Positions 38,939 through 47,134 of a DNA stretch of 64,000 bases are shown one piece after another. The stretch is from Neorhizobium galegae (GTDB taxonomy: Bacteria; Pseudomonadota; Alphaproteobacteria; Rhizobiales; Rhizobiaceae): the NCBI RefSeq assembly GCF_017877135.1, contig NZ_JAGIPH010000001.1, forward strand, positions 930,001 through 994,000, in the 5' to 3' direction. The position numbers and the translations under genes are program-made. Numbering within the stretch: position 1 is the stretch's first letter; every line of letters starts with the position of its first letter. The notes under the pieces are model-generated. The model was not told the DNA's origin. It worked only from the letters and a program-made list of their open reading frames with translations, and ran no database searches.

Positions 38939-39874
38939 TTACTTGAAGAGCGACAGGATGTTCTGCGAGCTAGAGTTGGCGATCGAAAGCGCCTGGATGC
39001 CGAGCTGCTGCTGCGTCTGGAGTGCCTTGAGGCGGGTCGACTCTTCGTTCATGTCAGCGTCGACCAGCTTGCCGATGCCCTTGTCGAACGAGTCTCGCAG
39101 ATCGGCGACGAAGGTGGTCTGCATGTCGATGCGGCTGTTCAGAGCGCCGACGTCAGCGGCCGCATCCGTCATGCCCTGGAGAACCTTGTCGACAGCCTTC
39201 AGGGCTTCCGTGAGGTCGTCGGTGGTAACGTCGAGCGTCAGAACCGAGAAGCTCGTCGTTGCGGTCGAGCCGGAGGCGTTCGTGTACTCGATGTTGGAGG
39301 ACAGGAGGCCCTTGCCGACGGAGGTGACGTAGGAGCCGGAGGAGTCGACTTCGATCAGCGAGGAGTTGGACGTGTCGTACTGCAGCGTCGTCAGGCTGAC
39401 ATTGCCGGAATTGTCGCGGTTGAACGAACCGACGATCGACTGCGTGCCGGTGCCGGCAGACGCGGTGTGGTAGACCCAGTTTTCGCCGGAGAACGAAGCC
39501 GACTTGGAGATCGACAGGAGCTGGTCCTGCAGCTGGTCGATTTCCTTCTGGATCTTGGCCTTGTCAACGCCAGGCTCCGAAGCCGCGGTGATCTTCGCCT
39601 TGATTTCATCGACGACCTTGATCGAGGATTCAAGCGCCGTATAGGCGACATCGGTGGTGGCAGCGCCAAGGCCAAGCGCATCCTGAACGGTGCCGAGAGC
39701 CTTGTTGTCGGAGCGCATCGTGGTCGCAATCGACCAGTAGGCGGCGTTGTCGGCAGCGTTTTCGATCTTGTAACCCGAGGAGATACGGTTCTGCGTCGTA
39801 TCCATGTCGCTGTTGATCGAACGGAGAGTGGAGAGAGCTGCAAGTGCAGCTGTGTTGGTCAGAATGCTCGTCAT
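38939..39874 (-). CDS. fla: Flagellin
   Basis: A 311-residue flagellin, close paralogue of the one at 40189-41124. Conserved helical ends (about 1-130 and 220-311) flank a Ser/Thr-rich centre. DNA at 39306-39481, encoding residues 132-190, is identical to the paralogue at all 176 positions, including silent ones, although the conserved ends carry silent differences. About one third of these residues are Ser or Thr, suitable for O-glycosylation. Confidence 0.95.
   Translation of the reverse strand: MTSILTNTAALAALSTLRSINSDMDTTQNRISSGYKIENAADNAAYWSIATTMRSDNKALGTVQDALGLGAATTDVAYTALESSIKVVDEIKAKITAASEPGVDKAKIQKEIDQLQDQLLSISKSASFSGENWVYHTASAGTGTQSIVGSFNRDNSGNVSLTTLQYDTSNSSLIEVDSSGSYVTSVGKGLLSSNIEYTNASGSTATTSFSVLTLDVTTDDLTEALKAVDKVLQGMTDAAADVGALNSRIDMQTTFVADLRDSFDKGIGKLVDADMNEESTRLKALQTQQQLGIQALSIANSSSQNILSLFK
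39306..39481 (-). repeat. 176-bp exact repeat, copy in second flagellin
   Basis: Identical to 40556-40731. It ends at single mismatches at 39305 and 39482. It codes for the central, usually variable part of flagellin. Confidence 0.9.
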
Positions 39875-39908
39875 TTGAAAGTGCCCCTATGTGCGGACGA
39901 AAAAATCA

Positions 39909-39931
39909 GGGACATTCCGGTTTCTCTCCGG
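39909..39931 (-). promoter_or_regulatory. Shared flagellin leader element (copy 2)
   Basis: GGGACATT followed by CCGG, 7 nt, CCGG. It lies 34 nt upstream of the start codon at 39874 and corresponds to the elements upstream of the other flagellins. Confidence 0.5.
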
Positions 39932-40130
39932 CAAGGGGTGATACGCTTCATGCTCGTCTCAGCTTTTCCGTGAAAGCGTGACGCACCGCTTGAGTGACTT
40001 CAGTTAACCTTACTGTGGTTAACGAAGCGTAAAGCGGATCGGTTAAATCCATTAATCCGTCAGCACATTAGCAACCATAGCCGCAAGGCGGAGATTTTTT
40101 GAAGGGGACGGGCGCCGGTTTAAAACGCAA

Positions 40131-40154
40131 ATCGCGCCCCTTGCGGGGCGCGAT
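40131..40154 (-). terminator. Terminator of the first flagellin gene
   Basis: ATCGCGCCCC and GGGGCGCGAT form a perfect 10-bp stem with a TTGC loop, followed on the minus strand by TTGCGTTTT. It lies 34 bp past the stop at 40189. Confidence 0.85.
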
Positions 40155-40188
40155 CCGGTTTCGACGATCCTTGTTAAACGACGAGCGA

Positions 40189-41124
40189 TTAACGGAAGAG
40201 CGACAGGATGTTCTGCGAGCTGGAATTGGCGATCGAAAGCGCCTGGATGCCGAGCTGCTGCTGCGTCTGGAGTGCCTTGAGGCGGGTCGACTCTTCGTTC
40301 ATGTCGGCGTCAACCAGCTTGCCAACGCCCTTGTCGAAGGAGTCCTTCAGGTCGGCGACGAAGGTGGTCTGCATGTCGATGCGGCTGTTCAGAGCGCCGA
40401 CGTCTGCTGCTGCATCCGTCATGTTCTGGAGAACCTTGTCGACAGCCTTCAGGGCTTCCGTCAGGTCAGCGCTGCTGACGTCGAGGGAGAGGACCGAGAA
40501 GCTCGTCGTTGCGGTCGAGCCGGATGCGTTCGTGTACTCGATGTTCGAGGACAGAAGGCCCTTGCCGACGGAGGTGACGTAGGAGCCGGAGGAGTCGACT
40601 TCGATCAGCGAGGAGTTGGACGTGTCGTACTGCAGCGTCGTCAGGCTGACATTGCCGGAATTGTCGCGGTTGAACGAACCGACGATCGACTGCGTGCCGG
40701 TGCCGGCAGACGCGGTGTGGTAGACCCAGTTCTGGCCGGAGAACGAAGCCGACTTGGAGATCGAAACCAGCTGGTCCTGCAGCTGCTTGATTTCCTTCTG
40801 GATCTTTGCCTTGTCAACGCCAGGCTCGGAAGCCGCCGTGACCTTTGCCTTGATTTCGTCCACGACCTTGATCGAGGATTCAAGCGCCGTATAGGCGACA
40901 TCGGTGGTGGCAGCGCCAAGGCCAAGAGCATCCTGAACGGTGCCGAGGGCCTTCGTGTCCGAACGCATCGTGGTCGCAATCGACCAGTAGGCAGCGTTGT
41001 CGGCAGCGGTTTCGACCTTGTAGCCCGACGAGATGCGGTTCTGCGTGGATTCCATGTCGCTGTTGATCGAGCGCAGGGTCGCCAGTGCAGCTGTTGCACC
41101 GTTATTCGTGAGAATGCTGGTCAT
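40189..41124 (-). CDS. fla: Flagellin, probably the major subunit
   Basis: A 311-residue flagellin. The start at 41124 gives the TSILTNNGATAALATLRSIN N-terminus shared by rhizobial flagellins; a longer in-frame reading has no homologous sequence. It has the same architecture as its neighbour: terminal helices plus a Ser/Thr-rich centre, with residues 132-190 identical at DNA level. As first in the array it corresponds in position to flaA of S. meliloti and Agrobacterium. It is divergent from the TPR/GT41 gene. Confidence 0.95.
   Translation of the reverse strand: MTSILTNNGATAALATLRSINSDMESTQNRISSGYKVETAADNAAYWSIATTMRSDTKALGTVQDALGLGAATTDVAYTALESSIKVVDEIKAKVTAASEPGVDKAKIQKEIKQLQDQLVSISKSASFSGQNWVYHTASAGTGTQSIVGSFNRDNSGNVSLTTLQYDTSNSSLIEVDSSGSYVTSVGKGLLSSNIEYTNASGSTATTSFSVLSLDVSSADLTEALKAVDKVLQNMTDAAADVGALNSRIDMQTTFVADLKDSFDKGVGKLVDADMNEESTRLKALQTQQQLGIQALSIANSSSQNILSLFR
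40556..40731 (-). repeat. 176-bp exact repeat, copy in first flagellin
   Basis: Identical to 39306-39481 and offset by exactly 1250 bp. Flanking positions 40555 and 40732 differ. Confidence 0.9.
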
Positions 41125-41442
41125 GGTTAAATCTAGTCCCTTGTTTGACGGAATACTGTTGGGGGACATACCGGGCTATGAGTACCGGTGATGACGTCTG
41201 GCTTCATGCCCACTCGGTTCCGGATCTTCTGGAAAACCAAACCCGTCATGTGAGGATGACAGTCGCAGACAATCATTGCAGATGTCTTAAGTGGCTATGG
41301 ACAATTGCAGCTATCGCGGCATTGATTCGTCAACTGTGAGCCCCCACCGGTTTCAGGCAAGCTTGGCTCTTTAGGAACGGTAAACCGAGCGTGGATCCTT
41401 CGCGTCCGCGATCAATGATCGGCAACCCAATCCGGAGCCTGG
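41125..41442. promoter_or_regulatory. Divergent control region, flagellin / TPR-GT41
   Basis: 318 bp without a gene. The flagellin side has the leader element at 41163-41189 and a conserved CATG block near 41215. The remainder, A/T-richer at about 41228-41335, must hold the promoters of both divergent genes. I could not assign -35/-10 boxes with confidence. Confidence 0.5.
41163..41189 (-). promoter_or_regulatory. Shared flagellin leader element (copy 3)
   Basis: GGGACAT followed by ACCGG, 10 nt, CCGGT. It lies 38 nt upstream of the flagellin start at 41124. It is the third occurrence of the same layout. Confidence 0.5.
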
Positions 41443-43362
41443 ATGTTGAGCCCGCAGACCCTGTTTTCCGATGCTTCCAAGAGCTTTCACCGTGGCCACT
41501 TCACCGAGGCGCTGACCTCGCTGAACAAGCTTCTGGACCACTCCAAGGATGCCAAGACCTATTCGCTTCTGGCCCGCACGCTTGTCGCGCTCGGCTTTCG
41601 CGAGGACGCCGCGCGCACCTATGTGCTGGCCGCAGAACTCGGTGGCTCGCGCGCCGAGGACCATTATGCCGAGGCCATGAAGATCTATTTCGATCTCGGC
41701 CACGACGACCTTGCCTTGAGCCTTGGCCGCCCGCTCCTGCAGCGTGCCCAGAAGGACCCGGAGCTTGCCTTCATCATCACCTCGCTGTTCATGAAGCGCG
41801 GTGAAAAGGACATGGTGCGGGTCTTCCTGCCCGCCCTGTCGATGAGCGAGAATTCGCAGCACAACAGCCTCGCCTTCCTGCTTCTGACCGGGACGCCGGA
41901 AAACGACCGCGACCGCGAGTCGGTCGCCAATCTCCTGTCGCGCATGCCCAACAGCCTGATCCTGATCATGGCGCATCTGGTGGCCCAGCGCGAGGTCAAC
42001 AACTATGTCGAAATGGAGCGCCTGCAGCCGCGGCTGGAGCGCATCGCCAGCAATGATCGCCGGCTTCTGGGCGTGGAGACGCCCTTCTACAACCTGCATT
42101 GGCTGACCGACGAGGCGATGAACAAGCTCGTCAGCCACAAGGCGGACGCCTTTCCGGCAAGCCACCCGCAGGAGCGGCTGACCATGCCCCATATCTGGGG
42201 CCAGAAGATCCGCATCGGCTACCTGTCGTCGGACTTCTGGAGCCAGCATGCGACGATGAAGCTGTTTCGCGCCGTTCTTGCCGCCCATGATCCGGACCGC
42301 TTCGAGGTGACGCTGTTCTGCTACACCGACCCCATCCACCTGGAGCACGACACCGGCCGCGAAAACTGGGGCCGTATCGTCAATGTGCGGGACCTGAGCT
42401 ATCCGGCGACCGCCCAGGTCATCCGCGACCACAATATCGATATCCTCGTCGAGATGAAGGGCCACACCCGCGGCGGCCGGCCGGGCATCCTGAACTTCAA
42501 GGCAGCGCCGGTGCAGGTCGCCTGGCTCGGCTTTCCCGGCACGACGGTCAATATCGACCTCGACTACATCATCGGCGACCATTACGTGCTGCCGGATGCC
42601 TCCAAGCCGCATTACTGGGAAAAGTTCTGCCGCCTGCCGGAAACCTACCAGCCGAACGATCCCTATGAGCGGCCGCGCCGCGACCTGTTTACCCGCGCCG
42701 ATGCCAATCTGCCGGACGATGCCTTCGTCTTCGGCTCGTTCAACGCGACGCGCAAGATCTCGCTTGCCAATATCAACCTGTGGATCAAGCTCCTCAAGGC
42801 GACGCCGAAGAGCGTGTTGTGGATCATGTGCAAGTCGAACGACAGCCGCGACAACATCCTGCGCAAGCTGACGACGGCCGGCATCGAGACCAGGCGCATC
42901 GTCTTCACCAAGGTCGTTTCCTACGAGGAACATCTGGCGCGCCTGTCGCTCGCCGATGTCGGCCTCGACACCTATCCCTATAACGGCCACACCACCACCT
43001 CCGAGCAGCTGTGGGCCGGGCTTCCGGTGCTGACGATGAAGGGCCAGCACTTTGCCTCGCGCGTCTCGGAAAGCCTGCTCAACGCCATCGGCGTGCCGGA
43101 ACTGATCGCCAAGGATGAAGCCGATTACCTGAAGCGGGCCGTTGAACTTTACGAAAACCCGCAGGAGGTGAAGGCACTGCGGGCACGGCTGGAGGAGAAC
43201 CGGCTGGTGAAGCCGCTCTTCGATGCCGAACGCTTCTGCCGTCACCTCGAAACCGCCTATGAGATGATGGCCGATCGCGCCCGCCAGAAGCTTGCGCCGG
43301 ACCATCTGGACGTGCCGGCCCTTCCGCCCCGCACCGCACCTTTCCTCATCGAGGGGGCATGA
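41443..43362 (+). CDS. TPR protein with GT41 (SPINDLY/O-GlcNAc transferase-like) domain
   Basis: A 639-residue cytoplasmic protein. Residues about 1-200 are helical TPR-like repeats. Residues about 250-625 match the OGT catalytic region: RIGYLSSDF (257-265), DILVEMKGHTRGGRP (333-347), PVQVAWLGFPGTT (356-368), YIIGDHYVLPD, and the nucleotide-site block GHTTTSEQLWAGLPVLT followed by FASRVSESLL. GT41 enzymes put a single sugar (GlcNAc or fucose) on Ser/Thr of intracellular proteins. Divergence from the major flagellin gene makes flagellin the likely substrate, by inference. A strong terminator follows. Confidence 0.85.
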   Translation: MLSPQTLFSDASKSFHRGHFTEALTSLNKLLDHSKDAKTYSLLARTLVALGFREDAARTYVLAAELGGSRAEDHYAEAMKIYFDLGHDDLALSLGRPLLQRAQKDPELAFIITSLFMKRGEKDMVRVFLPALSMSENSQHNSLAFLLLTGTPENDRDRESVANLLSRMPNSLILIMAHLVAQREVNNYVEMERLQPRLERIASNDRRLLGVETPFYNLHWLTDEAMNKLVSHKADAFPASHPQERLTMPHIWGQKIRIGYLSSDFWSQHATMKLFRAVLAAHDPDRFEVTLFCYTDPIHLEHDTGRENWGRIVNVRDLSYPATAQVIRDHNIDILVEMKGHTRGGRPGILNFKAAPVQVAWLGFPGTTVNIDLDYIIGDHYVLPDASKPHYWEKFCRLPETYQPNDPYERPRRDLFTRADANLPDDAFVFGSFNATRKISLANINLWIKLLKATPKSVLWIMCKSNDSRDNILRKLTTAGIETRRIVFTKVVSYEEHLARLSLADVGLDTYPYNGHTTTSEQLWAGLPVLTMKGQHFASRVSESLLNAIGVPELIAKDEADYLKRAVELYENPQEVKALRARLEENRLVKPLFDAERFCRHLETAYEMMADRARQKLAPDHLDVPALPPRTAPFLIEGA

Positions 43363-43403
43363 GACTGTAACCGGGCGGGCCTGCCACCGCCCTTCCCTCG
43401 TTG

Positions 43404-43437
43404 AAAAGCTCTCCGGCCCGCGCCGGGGAGCTTTTTT
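43404..43437 (+). terminator. Terminator of the TPR-GT41 gene
   Basis: AAAAGCTCTCCGG pairs with CCGGGGAGCTTTT (13 bp with one wobble pair) around a 6-nt loop, ending in a run of six T. It is 42 bp after the stop codon. Confidence 0.9.
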
Positions 43438-43486
43438 CGTTGCGGCTCCCTCATCCGTTTTGACAGGCAAGGAACCGTCGGGCCCC

Positions 43487-43519
43487 AAAAAAAATGGCAC
43501 CGCCGGCGGGCGATGCCAT
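43487..43519 (-). terminator. Terminator of the GT2 gene at 43568-44770
   Basis: ATGGCA/TGCCAT plus a GC-rich inner part; on the minus strand the stem is followed by eight T. It lies about 50 bp past the GT2 stop, back to back with the terminator of the convergent gene. Confidence 0.85.
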
Positions 43520-43567
43520 GTGTCATGTCCTGGGAGAAGAGGACGCTCGACTGCGGCCCCAAAAATG

Positions 43568-44770
43568 TCAGGCAAACTGCGCCATGTAGTGGCGCAGTTC
43601 GAACACGCCGTCACCGGCCGGCGCCTGGGCTGCAAATTCCGGCTGCATCACCAGCCAGGATTGCGGGCCCTGATGGCTTGGCGACGGCTGACGCACGATG
43701 TTCGGCTTCAGCGCGTCGGGGATCATCTGCAGCGCCTCGTTGGTGATGATCGGATCGACCACGACGGGCCCGCCGCTGTAGCCGGAGGCTTCCGTCAGTG
43801 CCGTGACGATCGCCGCCAGCGTGCAGATCTGGTCATAGGCTTCCTTCGTGGCCGGCGACGGATGATAGGCCGACATGCGGTGATACATGATGTAAGCTTC
43901 CGGCCAGTTGCGGAACACCATGTGCAGGCGCAGCGCCACCGATTTGCGCACCAGCATGAACTGCACGAAGCGCTCGTGGAAGTTCAGGCGTTCGGCATTG
44001 CTGAGGCGGCTGGAGATCTTGGCATGGGAGGCGAGATATTCGAGCCCGCCGAGATAGGTATCCCACTGGAACATGCATTCCTTCTTGCCCTGCTGCACGT
44101 CACCATCGGCGGCAACCCCCGTCACGCGCGCAAAGGGCGCCGGCAGGAACAGCACGTCCGCCTTGCCGAGCGCGCGCGTCGTAAAAAGGAAGGCCCAGAA
44201 GATGAAGGGCGCAAGGCTCGAGATCGTCTGGTCAAGGATCTCGCGGCGGATGATGAGGAATTCCGGGAAGACATGGTGCGTCAACAGGAAATCCAGCATC
44301 TGCTGGTGCTGGTCCTTGGCGAAGCGCGTCGGGCCTGGAATGTAATAGAAGGGCTGCATGTCGGTGCCGCCGGTCTTTTCGTTGACCAGCATCCACGGCG
44401 CCTGGATCATGCCGAGCGCCGGATCGGCCTCCAGCATGGCGAGATATTCGGCCACCTTTTCCGGGATCAGCAGGTCGTCATCGCCGAGGAACAGCGCGTA
44501 TTTTCCGCGCGCCCGCTGCATGGCGAAGGCATAGTTGCTGAGAAAGCCGGAATTCTTCACCCGCCGGTGGTGGGAAATTTCCGGGATGCCGGCAAGCTGT
44601 TCCAGATATTCGTTCGTCCCGTCGGTGGAGCGGTCATCGACGATAACCATTTCGAACGGAATGCCCATCCGGCGGAAGGCCTCCAGGTGGAATTTGACAT
44701 TGCGTTCCAGCATCGGCCGGCGGTTGTAGGTGGGAACGCAGATCGACAGAAGCGGGTTGTGCTTGAGCAT
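43568..44770 (-). CDS. GT2-family glycosyltransferase
   Basis: A 400-residue protein with an N-terminal GT-A domain: PLLSICVPTYNRRPMLERN (6-24), VIVDDRSTDGTNEYL (42-56) and the metal-binding GDDD (96-99). The C-terminal about 170 residues are helical and unassigned. The ATG at 44770 was chosen because GAGGAG lies six bases upstream; an ATG at 44776 directly abuts that site. Donor and acceptor are unknown. It is convergent with the TPR-GT41 gene and divergent from the DUF707 gene. Confidence 0.8.
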   Translation of the reverse strand: MLKHNPLLSICVPTYNRRPMLERNVKFHLEAFRRMGIPFEMVIVDDRSTDGTNEYLEQLAGIPEISHHRRVKNSGFLSNYAFAMQRARGKYALFLGDDDLLIPEKVAEYLAMLEADPALGMIQAPWMLVNEKTGGTDMQPFYYIPGPTRFAKDQHQQMLDFLLTHHVFPEFLIIRREILDQTISSLAPFIFWAFLFTTRALGKADVLFLPAPFARVTGVAADGDVQQGKKECMFQWDTYLGGLEYLASHAKISSRLSNAERLNFHERFVQFMLVRKSVALRLHMVFRNWPEAYIMYHRMSAYHPSPATKEAYDQICTLAAIVTALTEASGYSGGPVVVDPIITNEALQMIPDALKPNIVRQPSPSHQGPQSWLVMQPEFAAQAPAGDGVFELRHYMAQFA

Positions 44771-45101
44771 GAACATCTCCTCGTAACCGTGGCGGACGTC
44801 TCGGCACGGTATTCTGAACACCAGCCCTTACGCCCTGTTGCTTTCGCGAGGCTGATGATGCGCCGGCATTTGCCGATCCCTTGACCGGTCCAGCCCTGGG
44901 CAAGCTTGAAGGCGCAGGATCGTCTTCTGATCTGCGGCCTCTCGTGCCGCAAGCCATCCGTGACCTCTTCCAGGGATGATTGGGGGCGGCAGGGCTGGAA
45001 CAGCCTCAAGGCAGGGCCGGCATCTTCCGGGCACGGCGCCCGGATACCGGTTCTCCCGTACAACACGCCACGGCGGCACGGCCGGGCCAGAAGGAGACAC
45101 C
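44771..45101. promoter_or_regulatory. Divergent intergenic region, GT2 / DUF707
   Basis: 331 bp without a convincing gene on either strand; the open frames across it lack a start signal and family resemblance. It must contain two promoters. Only the AAGGAG site at 45091-45096, 5 nt before the DUF707 start, is clear. Confidence 0.4.
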
Positions 45102-46217
45102 ATGACCATAGCCGCCGGCCCGCTCGCCACCGCTTCGGCATCCGACAACTGGGGCAAGGCGCCCGCTTTTTCCGAAGAGGGACTGACCGGCAGCTTCTGG
45201 CGCCTGAGCAGCCTCGACACCGGCGATATCAACCCCTTCCTGGTGCTGGCGCCGGAGGGCCGCGTCGGCAATTTCTTCGATCCGGCGGTGGAATACTGGC
45301 ACGTCTTCGATGGCCATCTGTGCTTCGTCAACGCGGACGGGCAACCGTCGGCCATCTTCACCGCCGCCCAGACCGAGGACGGCCGGATCGTGGCGCTTGG
45401 CGGGCGCGGCACCATCGGCAACACCAATGCGCTGTTCATCCTGACGGCAACGGAGCATCCGCAGCACCCGATCAACGCCACGCCGAAGGGCATGCCGCGC
45501 CGGGCGCAGTTCCTGGTCGCAGCCCCGAAGCCCCGCCGGCCGAACCTGGTGGTCGTACCCGCAGGCTCGGGCTCGCTGCACGGCCAGTGGCAGGAAGGCA
45601 TCGCCGACAACAAGCGCAACTGGGATATCTGCGTCGGTTATTACGGCACCGAGCGTCCCTTCCTGCCGGCTGCCGTCGAGTATCTCGCGCATCTGCCGCA
45701 GAAGCGGAAGTTCAAGCTGATCTACGATCTGTTCTACGAGGACAGCCCGCTCTGGGGCTATGACCGCATCTGGCTGCCGGACGACGACCTGCTGATCAGC
45801 GGCGAGGACATCAACCGCATGTTCCATCTCAGCCGCCGGCACGAGCTGGATCTGTGCCAGCCGGCGCTGTCGACCGGCGAAGGAAGCCACCCCACCCATC
45901 CGATCACCTTCCAGAAGCCCGGCGGCGGCGTGCGCCACGAGCCCTTCATCGAGATCATGTGCCCGCTGTTTTCCCGCCGGGCGCTGAAGATCTGCATCGA
46001 AAGCTTCCGCGATTCCGAAAGTGGCTATGGTCTCGATCATCTCTGGCCGAGCTTCCTCGGGCGCCCGGAAAGCCGCATGGCAATCCTCGACCAGTTCGGC
46101 GTCAAGCACACCCGCCCGATCGCCACCAATTACAATCTCGGTGTTGCCCTTGCCGAACAGCAGGCCGTCTTTGCCACCTACGGCTTCCGGCTGAGCCCCA
46201 TCCCGGGCGTGCTCTGA
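45102..46217 (+). CDS. DUF707-family protein with an extra N-terminal domain
   Basis: A 371-residue protein. Residues about 147-365 match DUF707: NWDICVGYYG, then WGYDRIWLPDDDLLISGEDI (218-237) with an acidic cluster like that of GT-A enzymes, LCQPALS, and IEIMCPLFSRRALK followed by GYGLDHLWP. DUF707 proteins occur in plants and bacteria and are suspected glycosyltransferases. Residues about 28-115 form a separate, probably beta-rich segment (GSFWRLSSLDTGDINPFLVL, NFFDPAVEYWHVFDGHLCFV) that I cannot name. The start at 45102 has an AAGGAG site. Confidence 0.7.
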   Translation: MTIAAGPLATASASDNWGKAPAFSEEGLTGSFWRLSSLDTGDINPFLVLAPEGRVGNFFDPAVEYWHVFDGHLCFVNADGQPSAIFTAAQTEDGRIVALGGRGTIGNTNALFILTATEHPQHPINATPKGMPRRAQFLVAAPKPRRPNLVVVPAGSGSLHGQWQEGIADNKRNWDICVGYYGTERPFLPAAVEYLAHLPQKRKFKLIYDLFYEDSPLWGYDRIWLPDDDLLISGEDINRMFHLSRRHELDLCQPALSTGEGSHPTHPITFQKPGGGVRHEPFIEIMCPLFSRRALKICIESFRDSESGYGLDHLWPSFLGRPESRMAILDQFGVKHTRPIATNYNLGVALAEQQAVFATYGFRLSPIPGVL

Positions 46218-46292
46218 ACGGTCGGGACAGGCCCGGGGCCGAAGGCTCCGGGTCCATCCTCAAGGCGGGCATTCTCCTCAAGCGACACATTG

Positions 46293-46335
46293 AAACATCA
46301 AAGGGGCGGCCCGATGTGCCGCCCCTTTGATGTTT
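46293..46335. terminator. Bidirectional terminator, 18-bp perfect stem
   Basis: AAACATCAAAGGGGCGGC pairs without mismatch with GCCGCCCCTTTGATGTTT around a 7-nt loop. A-rich and T-rich ends on both sides make it usable in both directions. It separates the DUF707 gene from the convergent gene at 46370-47116. Confidence 0.92.
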
Positions 46336-46369
46336 TGACGCGATGGTCAGAGAATTGCTGCCCGGCTTG

Positions 46370-47116
46370 TCAGCTCGCCTCGCGCAAAAGCACGCTCTCG
46401 ACCAGATGGCCGCCAAAGCCGAGATGGCGGGTGAAGGCGCGGATTTCCTCCGTCGTGCCGTGGCGAAAGAAGAAGTGTTCGGCGCTCATGTCGAGCGGCC
46501 GGCGACGGCCGTGGGGCAAGGGTGAAAGCACAAGGTTCATGCCGCGCGCGGCAACCGCGCACTTCACCTCGGGGCTCAGCGACTTGTCGCCGGCGGCAAT
46601 CCGGCAATAGGCGGCGATGAAATCGGGAATGACCGCACTGCGGAAGATCATGATGCCGGTCTGCAGCGGCTGGGGCGTGCCGCGCCCGTCCGGCGCGATG
46701 ATATCGGCATCGGGAAAGGCTGCGATCTGCCGCTCGATGATATCGCGGCCGTAAAACAGCGATCCCTGCTCGATGAGCACCGTATAGTCCGAGCCATTGG
46801 CAAAGCCATACATCAGGCCGGACAGAAGCGCCTTCGACCAGCCGCTGAGATGGCTCACCCCCTGCACCGCATGGCCGAAATTCTGCTTGAGCCGCATGAT
46901 GCTGATGCGCGGATCGTCCGGAATGGCGGGCATGACGGGCGAGGCGGAATCGATGATCAGGATGCTTTCCGGCGCGGTAAACGCCTTTATGCAGTGGTAC
47001 CAGAGGTCAAAGCATTCCGCCGAGCGGACGAATTCGTCGCCGCGCGTGGCATAGGTGCGGGTCTTGTGGTCGGCATACCAGCCGGTGACGACGCTATAGG
47101 ACAATCCGTTCATCAT
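46370..47116 (-). CDS. Putative GT-A-like glycosyltransferase, unknown family
   Basis: A 248-residue soluble protein I cannot place. The layout suggests a glycosyltransferase-A fold: SILIIDSAS (about 42-50), a helix (SKALLSGLMYGF), then YTVLIEQGSLFYGRDII, where a GT-A enzyme would have DxD but here Glu-x-Gly/Gln stands, and later GIMIFRSAVIPDFI. The missing DxD may mean a metal-independent or inactive enzyme. The ATG at 47116 has GGGAG eight bases upstream; a second ATG follows directly. The methyltransferase gene is 18 bp upstream, so both are probably cotranscribed. Confidence 0.45.
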   Translation of the reverse strand: MMNGLSYSVVTGWYADHKTRTYATRGDEFVRSAECFDLWYHCIKAFTAPESILIIDSASPVMPAIPDDPRISIMRLKQNFGHAVQGVSHLSGWSKALLSGLMYGFANGSDYTVLIEQGSLFYGRDIIERQIAAFPDADIIAPDGRGTPQPLQTGIMIFRSAVIPDFIAAYCRIAAGDKSLSPEVKCAVAARGMNLVLSPLPHGRRRPLDMSAEHFFFRHGTTEEIRAFTRHLGFGGHLVESVLLREAS

Positions 47117-47134
47117 CGCAGGGGCTCCCAAGGC

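Larger units (their letters stand above)
39875..40188. promoter_or_regulatory. Region between flagellin genes 2 and 3
   Basis: This 314-bp gap holds no gene. From low to high coordinates it contains the leader element of the downstream flagellin (39909-39931) and a conserved CATGCTCG block just upstream of it (39949-39956). An A/T-rich stretch at about 39999-40070 is likely to contain the promoter, and the terminator of the next flagellin lies at 40131-40154. Confidence 0.5.

Noticed and set aside
38939..41124. Tandem flagellins as a phase-variation switch
   Set aside because: The repeats are direct, not inverted, no recombinase gene or recombination site is nearby, and each gene has its own terminator and leader.
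41371..43635. 754-codon open frame on the minus strand across the TPR-GT41 gene
   Set aside because: It would run through two divergent or convergent control regions and two strong terminators. The plus-strand product has unambiguous GT41 motifs.
43292..44884. 530-codon open frame on the plus strand
   Set aside because: It crosses both terminators at 43404-43519 and is antisense to a GT2 enzyme with clear catalytic motifs.
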